Shown piece after piece: positions 1 through 8,745 of a DNA stretch of 8,745 nt. The first letter of the stretch is position 1. The number at the start of each line of letters is the position of its first letter. The notes below the pieces were generated by a model. The model ran no database searches, was not told where the DNA came from, and saw only the letters and a list, made by a program, of their open reading frames with translations. The position numbers were made by a program, and so were the translations under genes. The DNA comes from JBFKUL01 sp041635755 (GTDB taxonomy: Bacteria > Pseudomonadota > Gammaproteobacteria > Burkholderiales > SG8-39): assembly GCA_041635755.1 (NCBI GenBank), contig JBFKUL010000117.1, forward strand, positions 1-8,745, given 5' to 3'.

Positions 1-11
1 GCACGAGCCCC

Positions 12-2042
12 ATGCCTGAGCCCACCACTCCCCGGATGGAAAACGGCCAAGACGGCCGCGTACGCGCGGTGATCGACGCCGTGCTGCCCTGCGTGGACGG
101 CGGGCGCTTCCCGGTGAAGCGCATCGCCGGCGAGCGCGTCGAGATCGAGGCCCACGCTCTGACCGACGGCCACGACGTGCTGCGCACCATGCTGCGCTGG
201 CGCGCCGAGGACGAGAAGAGCTGGCACGAAGTCGAGATGAAGCCGCTCGGCAACGACCGCTGGAGCGCGAGCTTCGTGCCGCCCGCGCCGGGGCGCTATG
301 CCTACACGGTGACGACCTGGGTCGATCACTTCGAGTCCTGGCACCACGAGCTCGAGCGCCGCGTCGAGGCCGACGACATCCGCATCGCCGCGCTGGTCGG
401 TGCGGAGCTGATCGAGGCCTGCGCCGCGCGCGCCGCGAACGACGACAAGAAGACGCTTACCGACTTCGCCGCCAAGCTGCGCGCCGACGCCGGCAAGAAG
501 TCGGGCGACGCCAAGGCGCTCAAGGCGTTCGCGCTCGACGAGACGCTCGCCGAGGTCGCCGAGCGCTATCCTGACCGCAGCCTTGCCATCACGCATCCGC
601 TCGAGCTGCCGCTGATCGTCGAGCGCGAGCGCGCACGCTACAGCACCTGGTACGAGCTTTTTCCGCGCTCGACTTCGCCCACACCGGGAAAGCACGGCAC
701 TTTCCGTGATGTCGAGGCGCGCCTGCCCTATGTCGCCGAGCTCGGCTTCGACGTGCTGTACTTCCCGCCGATCCACCCGGTCGGGCGTGAGAAACGGAAA
801 GGCAAGAACAACACCTTGACCCCCGGGCCCGAGGACTTCGGCAGCCCGTGGGCGATCGGCGCGAAAGAAGGCGGCCACAAGGACATCCTGCCCGAGCTCG
901 GCACCATCGAGGACTTCCGCCGCCTGGTGAAGAAGGCGAACGCGCATGGCATCGAGATCGCGCTCGACATCGCCTACCAGTGCGCGCCCGATCATCCCTA
1001 TGTGAAAGCGCACCCGAAGTGGTTCCGCTGGCGCCCCGACGGCACCGTGCAATACGCCGAGAACCCGCCCAAGAAGTACCAGGACATCTACCCGTTCAAC
1101 TTCGAGAGCGAGGACTGGCAGGGCCTGTGGGCGGAGCTCAAGAGCGTGCTCGATTACTGGATTGGCGAGGGCGTGAAGATCTTCCGCGTCGACAACCCGC
1201 ACACCAAGGCCTTCCCGTTCTGGGAGTGGGCGATCGCCGAGGTGAAGAAGAAGCACCCGGACGTGATCTTCCTCGCCGAGGCGTTCACGCGGCCGAAAGT
1301 CATGCACCGGCTGGCGAAGCTCGGCTTTTCGCAGTCCTACACCTACTTCACCTGGCGCAACACCAAGGCCGAGCTGATCGAATACTTCACCGAGCTCGCG
1401 CAGGGCCCGGGGCGCGAGTACTTCCGCCCGAACGCCTGGCCCAATACGCCCGACATCCTGAATGAGAACCTGCAGTTCGGCGGCCGGCCGATCTTCATGA
1501 CGCGCCTGGTGCTTGCCGCGACGCTGGCGGCGAACTACGGCATCTACGGCCCGGCCTACGAGCTGATGGAGAGCACGCCGCGCGAGCCCGGCAGCGAGGA
1601 GTACCTCGATTCCGAGAAATACCAGCTGCGCGCCTGGGACCTCGATCGTGCCGACAGCCTGCGAAGCTTCATCGCGCGGGTGAACCGCATCCGGCGCGAG
1701 AATCCGGCGCTGCACGCCGACTGGAGCCTGGAATTCGTGCCGATCGACAACGATCAGATCATCGCCTATATCAAGTCCTCGCCCGAAATCGACAACGTGG
1801 TGCTCACCGTGGTCAATCTCGACCCGCGCAACACGCAATCGGGCTGGCTCGAGCTCGACGCCAAGGCGCTCGGCATCGATCCCGACAAGCAGTTCCAGAT
1901 GCACGACCTGATCTCCGGCCAGCGCTTCCTGTGGCAGGGCGGGCGCAACTACATCCAGCTCGACCCGAACCGCTCGCCGGCGCACATCTTCCGCCTGCGC
2001 CGCCGCGTGCGACGCGAGCAGGACTTCGACTACTTCCTTTGA
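12..2042 (+). CDS. glgE: GlgE, alpha-1,4-glucan:maltose-1-phosphate maltosyltransferase (GH13_3)
   Basis: Cytoplasmic enzyme that transfers maltose from alpha-maltose 1-phosphate to the non-reducing end of alpha-1,4-glucans, releasing phosphate. The 676 residues match the usual GlgE length (about 660-700). The N-terminal beta domain opens with GRVRAVIDAVLPCVDGGRFP (residues 15-34). A helical, charged insert (about 120-190) fits the family's S domain. The GH13 barrel starts near YSTWYELFPRS (about 210). Catalytic residues are visible: nucleophile D394 in FRVDNPHTK, acid/base E423 in FLAEAF, and the third carboxylate D481 in NTPDIL. The phosphate/donor-site motif ENPPKKYQDI is at 350-359. From memory, Streptomyces coelicolor GlgE uses almost the same numbering (D394, E423, D480). 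A C-terminal beta domain ends FDYFL. The start at 12 is the first ATG; M9 (position 36) is an alternative, since family similarity begins near residue 15. Only 11 bases lie upstream, with no clear ribosome site. A 13-base gap leads to treS, whose kinase half makes its substrate. Confidence 0.96.
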   Translation: MPEPTTPRMENGQDGRVRAVIDAVLPCVDGGRFPVKRIAGERVEIEAHALTDGHDVLRTMLRWRAEDEKSWHEVEMKPLGNDRWSASFVPPAPGRYAYTVTTWVDHFESWHHELERRVEADDIRIAALVGAELIEACAARAANDDKKTLTDFAAKLRADAGKKSGDAKALKAFALDETLAEVAERYPDRSLAITHPLELPLIVERERARYSTWYELFPRSTSPTPGKHGTFRDVEARLPYVAELGFDVLYFPPIHPVGREKRKGKNNTLTPGPEDFGSPWAIGAKEGGHKDILPELGTIEDFRRLVKKANAHGIEIALDIAYQCAPDHPYVKAHPKWFRWRPDGTVQYAENPPKKYQDIYPFNFESEDWQGLWAELKSVLDYWIGEGVKIFRVDNPHTKAFPFWEWAIAEVKKKHPDVIFLAEAFTRPKVMHRLAKLGFSQSYTYFTWRNTKAELIEYFTELAQGPGREYFRPNAWPNTPDILNENLQFGGRPIFMTRLVLAATLAANYGIYGPAYELMESTPREPGSEEYLDSEKYQLRAWDLDRADSLRSFIARVNRIRRENPALHADWSLEFVPIDNDQIIAYIKSSPEIDNVVLTVVNLDPRNTQSGWLELDAKALGIDPDKQFQMHDLISGQRFLWQGGRNYIQLDPNRSPAHIFRLRRRVRREQDFDYFL

Positions 2043-2055
2043 TCCCGAGCCAACG

Positions 2056-5000
2056 ATGAACACGGTCGTGACCGAAGACATCGAGACCAAGACCCGCGAG
2101 GAATCCGCCGCCGCGGCCGACGATCCGCTCTGGTACAAGGACGCGGTCGTCTACCAGCTGCACATCAAGGCGTTCTTCGACTCGAACGACGACGGCATGG
2201 GCGACTTCAAGGGGCTCACCTCGAAGCTCGATTACGTCAAGGACCTCGGCGTCAACACCATCTGGCTTTTGCCGTTCTACCCCTCGCCGCTGAAGGACGA
2301 CGGCTACGACGTCGCCGACTACCATAACGTGCACCCGCAGTACGGCACGCGCAACGACTTCCGCCAGTTCGTGCGCGAGGCGCACCGGCGCGATCTGCGC
2401 GTGATCACCGAGCTGGTGGTCAACCACACCTCCGACCAGCACCCCTGGTTCCAGGCCGCGCGCAAGGCGCCGCCAGGCTCGCCCAAGCGCAACTATTACG
2501 TCTGGAGCGACGACGACCAGAAGTACAAGGGCACGCGCATCATCTTCACCGACACCGAGAGCTCGAACTGGACCTGGGACCCGGTCGCCAAGGCCTATTA
2601 CTGGCACCGCTTCTTCAGCCACCAGCCGGACCTCAACTTCGACAACCCGCAGGTGATGAAGGCGGTGCTGCGCACCATGCGCTTCTGGCTCGACATGGGC
2701 GTGGACGGGTTCCGGCTCGACGCCATTCCGTATCTCATCGAGCGCGAAGGCACCAACAACGAGAACCTGCCCGAGACGCACGTGGTGCTCAAGCACATCC
2801 GCGCCGAGCTCGACAAGCACTACCAGGGGAAGCTGTTCCTCGCCGAAGCGAACCAGTGGCCCGAGGACGTGCGCGAGTATTTCGGCGCCGGCGACGAATG
2901 CCACATGGCCTACCACTTCCCGCTGATGCCGCGCATGTACATGTCGATCGCGCTGGAAGACCGCCACCCGGTGACCGAGATCATGCAGCAGACCCCGGAG
3001 ATTCCGGAGAACTGCCAGTGGGCGATCTTCCTGCGCAACCACGACGAGCTCACGCTCGAGATGGTGACCAGCAAGGAGCGCGACTACATGTACCGCATGT
3101 ACGCCGCCGACCCGCGCGCGAGGATCAACCTCGGCATCCGCCGGCGCCTCGCGCCGCTGATGGAGAACGACCTCGACCGCATCAAGCTGATGAACAGCCT
3201 GCTCCTGTCGATGCCGGGCTCGCCGATCATCTACTACGGCGATGAGATCGGCATGGGCGACAACATCTTCCTCGGCGATCGGAACGGCGTCAGGACGCCC
3301 ATGCAGTGGAGCCCCGACCGCAACGCCGGCTTCTCGCGCGCCGACCCGCAGCGCCTGTTCCTGCCGCCGATCATGGATCCGGTCTACGGCTTCGAGTCGG
3401 TCAACGTCGAGGCGCAGACGCGCGACCCGAGCTCGATGCTCAACTGGATGAAGCGCATGCTCGCGGTGCGCAAGATCAGCAAGGCCTTCGGCCGCGGCAA
3501 GCTCAGCTTCCTGCGGCCCGGCAATCGCAAGATCCTCGCCTATCTGCGCGAGTTCGGCGACGAGGCAATCCTGTGCGTGGCCAACGTCGGGCGCTCGGCG
3601 CAGCCGGTCGAGCTTGATCTCGCCCGCTTCAAGGGCCGCGTCCCCGTGGAGCTGCTCGGGCGCACCGCCTTTCCGCCGATCGGCGAGCTGCCCTATCTGC
3701 TGACGCTGCCGGCGCACGGCTTTTACTGGTTCCGCCTCGCCACCGACGTCGCGGTGCCGCGCTGGCACGAACAGTACCTGCCGACCGAGGAGCGCCCGGT
3801 GCTGGTGCTGTTCGACGGCTGGCGCAGCCTGTTCCGCGACCGCGTCGTGCCCTGGCGCATCGGCATGGCCGACAAGACGCGCGCGCAATTCGAGACCGAC
3901 ACGCTGCCGCGCTATATCGAGGGGCAGCGCTGGTACGCCTCAAAGGGCGCGACAGTGTCGCGCGCGAAGCTCGTCGATCACGTGGTGTGGGAAGACCGTA
4001 AGTTCAGCTGGCTGCTGCCGCTGCTCGATCTCGAGGGGCCGCCCGAGCGCTCGCAGTACTTCATGCCCCTCTCGCTCGCCTGGGAGGAGCGCGACGAGGA
4101 GCGCCTGAAGGGAATGGCCGCGGCTACCATCGCCAAAGTCCGCCAGCAGGCCAACGTCGGTATCATGGGCGACGCCTTCCACGACGAGGCGTTCTGCCGC
4201 GCGATGGTGCAGGCGATCGGCGAGGGCAAGGAGCTCGCTACCGCGCACGGCAAGCTGCAGTTCCGCCCGACCGCCGCCTTCGAGCGCATTGCGGGCAAGG
4301 AACCGGCGAAGCTCGCCGTCGGGCGGCCAAAGGCGCTCAGCTCGAACACCATCGTCACGCTTGGCGATCGCCTGTTCCTGAAAGGCTACCGGCGACTTCG
4401 CCAGGGGCTCAACCCCGAGCTCGAGATCGGGCGCTTTCTCACCGAGGTGGCGAAGTACCCGAACTGCGTGCCGGTGGCGGGCGCGCTCGAGTACCGCGCC
4501 GCCGACGGCACGCTGATGACGCTCGCCCTCGTGCAGTCCTACCTGCGCAACCAGGGCGATGGCTGGACCTACACGCTCGACTATCTCGATCGCTTCCTCG
4601 AGGAGCGCCGCACCTCGAGCGCCGAGCTGCCCACGGACGTGCACGGCGCCTACCTTGCGCTGGTGCAAACGCTCGGTGCGCGCACCGGCGAGCTGCACCG
4701 CGCCTTCGCGCAGAAGACCGGCGATGCGGCCTTCGACCCCGAGCCGCTCAGGGACGAGGATCTCGCCGCAATGCGCAAGCACGCCGAGACCGAGGCGCGC
4801 ACCACCTTCACGCTGCTCGAGGCCCGGATCGAGCAGTTCACCGGCGCAGCGCGCGATGAGGCGCAGGCATTGCTGGCGGCGCGCGAGCGCGTGCTCGAGC
4901 GCATCGCGCAGTTCGCCTCGGGCGGGCAGCAGATGCTCAAGACGCGCTTCCACGGCGACTACCATCTCGGGCAGGTGCTGCTCGCGCACAACGACTTTTA

Positions 5001-5391
5001 TCTGATCGACTTCGAGGGCGAGCCGGCGCGCAGCTTCGACGAGCGCCGCGCCAAGCAATCGCCGCTGCGCGACGTCGCGGGGATGCTGCGCTCGTTCAAC
5101 TACGCGCAGTGGAGCGCGCTGCGAGACGCCGCGCACAACGCCGACGAGACCGGCAAGCTCGCACCGCTCGCACGCGCCTGGGAAGCCGAGGCGCGGCGCA
5201 CGTTCCTGCGCGCCTACGACGACGCGGCGCGCGGCGCGCTGATCTACGAGCGCATCGCGCCGGGCGAAGGCCTGCTCGGCCTGTTCGAGCTGGAGAAGGC
5301 GCTCTACGAGCTGCGCTACGAGATCGGCAACCGGCCCGACTGGGTGCGAATCCCGCTGCAGGGCATTCTCGGCCTCGTCGGGTCGCGCTAG
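2056..5391 (+). CDS. treS: Trehalose synthase fused to maltokinase (TreS-Mak/Pep2)
   Basis: Bifunctional cytoplasmic protein of 1111 residues. The N-terminal half interconverts trehalose and maltose; the C-terminal half phosphorylates maltose with ATP to maltose 1-phosphate, the GlgE donor. TreS spans about residues 24-570. It starts PLWYKDAVVYQLHIKAFFDS and has a GH13 triad at D222 (GFRLDAIPYL), E264 (FLAEANQWPEDV) and D330 (RNHDELTLE). The TreS-typical YYGDEIGMGDN (about 393-403) and DRNGVRTPMQWSPDRNAGFS (about 408-427) follow, then a C-terminal beta domain. The kinase spans about 600-1111. It has the N-cap motif RYIEGQRWYASKG (619-631), a probable ATP-binding lysine K776 in LFLKGYRRL, a catalytic loop HGDYHLGQ with D968, and the metal-binding motif IDFEGEP with D985. 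The two enzymes are separate genes in mycobacteria; fusion is common in Proteobacteria. The start at 2056 is 13 bases after glgE and has only a weak upstream purine site (CGAG), so translation may depend on coupling with glgE. No frameshift or missing key residue was seen. Confidence 0.95.
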   Translation: MNTVVTEDIETKTREESAAAADDPLWYKDAVVYQLHIKAFFDSNDDGMGDFKGLTSKLDYVKDLGVNTIWLLPFYPSPLKDDGYDVADYHNVHPQYGTRNDFRQFVREAHRRDLRVITELVVNHTSDQHPWFQAARKAPPGSPKRNYYVWSDDDQKYKGTRIIFTDTESSNWTWDPVAKAYYWHRFFSHQPDLNFDNPQVMKAVLRTMRFWLDMGVDGFRLDAIPYLIEREGTNNENLPETHVVLKHIRAELDKHYQGKLFLAEANQWPEDVREYFGAGDECHMAYHFPLMPRMYMSIALEDRHPVTEIMQQTPEIPENCQWAIFLRNHDELTLEMVTSKERDYMYRMYAADPRARINLGIRRRLAPLMENDLDRIKLMNSLLLSMPGSPIIYYGDEIGMGDNIFLGDRNGVRTPMQWSPDRNAGFSRADPQRLFLPPIMDPVYGFESVNVEAQTRDPSSMLNWMKRMLAVRKISKAFGRGKLSFLRPGNRKILAYLREFGDEAILCVANVGRSAQPVELDLARFKGRVPVELLGRTAFPPIGELPYLLTLPAHGFYWFRLATDVAVPRWHEQYLPTEERPVLVLFDGWRSLFRDRVVPWRIGMADKTRAQFETDTLPRYIEGQRWYASKGATVSRAKLVDHVVWEDRKFSWLLPLLDLEGPPERSQYFMPLSLAWEERDEERLKGMAAATIAKVRQQANVGIMGDAFHDEAFCRAMVQAIGEGKELATAHGKLQFRPTAAFERIAGKEPAKLAVGRPKALSSNTIVTLGDRLFLKGYRRLRQGLNPELEIGRFLTEVAKYPNCVPVAGALEYRAADGTLMTLALVQSYLRNQGDGWTYTLDYLDRFLEERRTSSAELPTDVHGAYLALVQTLGARTGELHRAFAQKTGDAAFDPEPLRDEDLAAMRKHAETEARTTFTLLEARIEQFTGAARDEAQALLAARERVLERIAQFASGGQQMLKTRFHGDYHLGQVLLAHNDFYLIDFEGEPARSFDERRAKQSPLRDVAGMLRSFNYAQWSALRDAAHNADETGKLAPLARAWEAEARRTFLRAYDDAARGALIYERIAPGEGLLGLFELEKALYELRYEIGNRPDWVRIPLQGILGLVGSR

Positions 5392-5402
5392 GCAACGCGT
5401 TT

Positions 5403-5410
5403 AGGAGAGG
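5403..5410 (+). promoter_or_regulatory. Strong ribosome binding site for the membrane protein gene
   Basis: AGGAGAGG ends three bases before the ATG at 5414; its AGGAG core is six bases from the start. It is the best Shine-Dalgarno match in the window and fixes the start of the channel-like gene. The neighbouring glgE, treS and glgX starts have much weaker sites, so this gene may be translated independently of treS. Confidence 0.75.
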
Positions 5411-5413
5411 TCC

Positions 5414-6097
5414 ATGGAAAGCGTCAACATGCTGCTCGAGCCCGCAAGGGCGTTCCTGGTCCAGATCGGCGCTTTCCTGCCGCGCCTGGGGCTCGCGGTA
5501 CTGGTGCTGGTGCTGGGGTGGCTGCTCGCCAAGGCAGTGCGCTTCGCGATTCAGAAAGCCTTGCGCGCGATCAACTTCAACGTGCTCACCGAGCGCTCGG
5601 GCATGGACGGGTTCCTCCAGCAAGGGGGTATGCAGGGCGACACCACGAGCCTGTTCGGCATGCTCGCCTACTGGCTGGTGATCCTTGCCGCGCTCATCAT
5701 CGCCTTCAACGGCCTGGGACTCACCTACATCACCGACCTGCTCGGACAGGTGGTGCTGTTCGTGCCCAAGGTGATCGTCGCGCTGCTGATCCTCGCCTTC
5801 GGCTCGTACTTCGCGCGCTTCGTCGGCAATTCGGTAATCACCTATTGCAGGAACGTCGACATCCAGGACGCAGACTTCCTCGGCAAGCTTGCGCAGTACG
5901 CGATCATGGCCTTCGTCGTGCTGATTGCGCTCGACCAGATCGAGGTCGGCGGCGACATCGTGCGCCAGACCTTCCTCATCGTGCTCGCGGGCATCGTGTT
6001 CGCGCTCGCGCTCGCCTTCGGCATCGGCGGCAAGGATTGGGCCGCCGAGCGGCTCGAGCGCTGGTGGCCGAAGAGCAAGAAAAACCGCGCGCCCTGA
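5414..6097 (+). CDS. Small MscS-like 'conserved TM helix' membrane protein
   Basis: A 227-residue inner-membrane protein with about five hydrophobic helices: about 21-43, 80-102, 108-137, 156-176 and 186-206. It has no cleavable signal peptide. Two segments resemble each other with a 95-residue offset: FLPRLGLAVLVLVLGW (21-36) and FVPKVIVALLILAFGS (116-131). This fits the repeated TM-helix domain of MscS-like proteins (Pfam TM_helix, PF05552). The last helix ends ALAFGIGGKDWAAERLERWW (199-218), resembling the end of the pore helix region in small-conductance mechanosensitive channel relatives. The protein then stops after a basic tail, PKSKKNRAP, so the MscS beta domain and cytoplasmic vestibule are absent. 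It resembles the short CmpX-like group often annotated as mechanosensitive channel. Whether it conducts ions is not shown by sequence. It lies 22 bases after treS and 91 before glgX, in an operon making the osmolyte trehalose; a role in osmotic response is inference. Family call fairly sure, function unsure. Confidence 0.8.
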   Translation: MESVNMLLEPARAFLVQIGAFLPRLGLAVLVLVLGWLLAKAVRFAIQKALRAINFNVLTERSGMDGFLQQGGMQGDTTSLFGMLAYWLVILAALIIAFNGLGLTYITDLLGQVVLFVPKVIVALLILAFGSYFARFVGNSVITYCRNVDIQDADFLGKLAQYAIMAFVVLIALDQIEVGGDIVRQTFLIVLAGIVFALALAFGIGGKDWAAERLERWWPKSKKNRAP

Positions 6098-6150
6098 GCA
6101 CTCGGCCTCGCATCCCACAGGCGCGGTGCCTCCGGACCCGGCTCGCGGCG

Positions 6151-6159
6151 TGCAACAAT
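6151..6159 (+). promoter_or_regulatory. Possible extended -10 promoter upstream of glgX
   Basis: The 91-base gap between the membrane protein gene and glgX (6098-6188) contains TGCAACAAT. This fits an extended -10 (TGn followed by AACAAT, four of six matches to TATAAT) and would start transcription about 20 bases before the glgX ATG. There is no convincing -35: the bases about 17 upstream (TCCGGA) match poorly. The spacer is relatively AT-richer just before glgX (AACAATCGATCTT). No T-run hairpin typical of an intrinsic terminator was found in the gap, so readthrough from upstream remains possible. Confidence 0.3.
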
Positions 6160-6188
6160 CGATCTTCCCAATCCGAGTCGAGACCTAA

Positions 6189-8323
<2,135 letters not shown>

Positions 8324-8327
<4 letters not shown>

Positions 8328-8745
8328 AGCGCTCGCACGCCATGCCCTTCGGCGCGGCGTTGCTCGAGGGCGGCGGGACCCGCTTTCGCCTGTGGGCGCC
8401 GGGCGCGCCGCGCGTCGATCTGATGCTCGCACAGGGCGCACCACGGCCCATGAACGCGCTCGAGCGCGGCTGGCACGAGCTGGTGGTCGCCGAGGCTTCA
8501 ACAGGCACGCGCTACCAGTTCGTGCTGCCCGACGGGCTCTCGGTGCCCGACCCGGCCTCGCGCTTCAATCCGGAGGACATTAACGGCCCGAGCGAGGTGA
8601 TCGATCCGCGCGCCTACTCCTGGCGCGACAAGAGCTGGCGCGGCCGGCCCTGGCACGAAGCGGTCATCTACGAATTGCACGTGGGCACCTTCACGCCCGA
8701 GGGCACGCTCGCGGCGGCGCAGGTGCGCCTCGCCGAGCTTGCCGA
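8324..8745 (+). CDS. treZ: TreZ, malto-oligosyltrehalose trehalohydrolase, N-terminal part (cut by window end)
   Basis: The first 140 residues of an enzyme that releases trehalose from maltooligosyl trehalose, the product of TreY. The ATG at 8324 overlaps the glgX stop as ATGA, which suggests translational coupling. The encoded protein starts MKRSHAMPFGAALLEGGG and continues FRLWAPGAPRVDLML, the family's N-terminal E-set/CBM48 domain. PDPASRFNPEDINGPSEV (about residues 77-94) is the typical TreZ segment before the barrel. The first barrel strand, VIYELHVGTFTPEGT (about 117-131), is a TreZ hallmark that separates it from branching enzyme GlgB. Catalytic residues would lie beyond the window. 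A second ATG at 8342 (M7) is possible, but the first is favoured by the coupling and by family N-termini of the form M-x-R-x-x-x-MPFG. The reading frame is open at the window edge, so this is a truncation of the view and not of the gene. Confidence 0.9.

Noticed and set aside
1813..3888. A 691-codon open frame on the minus strand across the glgE/treS junction
   Set aside because: It is antisense to two clearly functional genes. Its translation is rich in A, R, H, V and E with no recognisable domain, as expected from the complement of GC-rich codons.
3940..5136. A 398-codon minus-strand open frame opposite the maltokinase domain
   Set aside because: The translation has no family motif and is explained by the codon bias of the overlapping maltokinase coding sequence.
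6098..6150. Possible terminator hairpin after the membrane protein gene (GC-rich, with TCCGGA and CCGG elements)
   Set aside because: The self-complementary bits are very short, no stem with a loop could be paired by eye, and no T-run follows.
8392..8583. A 63-codon plus-strand open frame near the window end
   Set aside because: It lies inside treZ in a different phase. The treZ frame from 8324 shows conserved N-terminal and first-barrel motifs, so this is a shadow.

Overview
This is a GC-rich (visually well above 60% G+C), densely coding stretch with every recognisable gene on the + strand. It is a trehalose / alpha-glucan metabolism cluster from a proteobacterium. A beta-proteobacterium of the Burkholderiales or a relative is the best guess, from base composition, the TreS-maltokinase fusion and the order glgE, treS, ..., glgX, treZ. 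The genus cannot be called.

Layout: 12-2042 is GlgE (maltosyltransferase using maltose 1-phosphate). 2056-5391 is a two-domain trehalose synthase fused to maltokinase (TreS-Mak/Pep2). 5414-6097 is a small five-helix membrane protein of the MscS-like 'conserved TM helix' family that lacks the MscS cytoplasmic part. After a 91-base gap that holds a possible extended -10 promoter, 6189-8327 is a GlgX/TreX-type debranching enzyme. From 8324 to the window edge is the N-terminal 140 residues of TreZ (malto-oligosyltrehalose trehalohydrolase), overlapping glgX by ATGA. Gaps of 13, 22 and 91 bases and the 4-base overlap are compatible with one operon, possibly with a second internal start before glgX.

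How the genes fit: TreS interconverts trehalose and maltose. The fused kinase makes maltose 1-phosphate, and GlgE adds the maltosyl unit to alpha-1,4-glucan. In the other direction, the debranching enzyme releases linear malto-oligosaccharides, and TreZ (with a TreY expected downstream, not in view) turns their reducing ends back into trehalose. The window therefore encodes both arms of a trehalose-glucan cycle. Catalytic triads of all three complete GH13 enzymes are present, so they look functional.

The least ordinary point is the membrane protein. It sits between treS and glgX, where related clusters (as I recall them) carry the branching enzyme glgB, and no glgB is visible here. Trehalose is an osmolyte, so a channel-like protein in this operon suggests, but does not prove, a link between solute production and membrane tension or solute movement. 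I found no mobile element, CRISPR array, RNA gene, intrinsic terminator or clearly unprecedented system.
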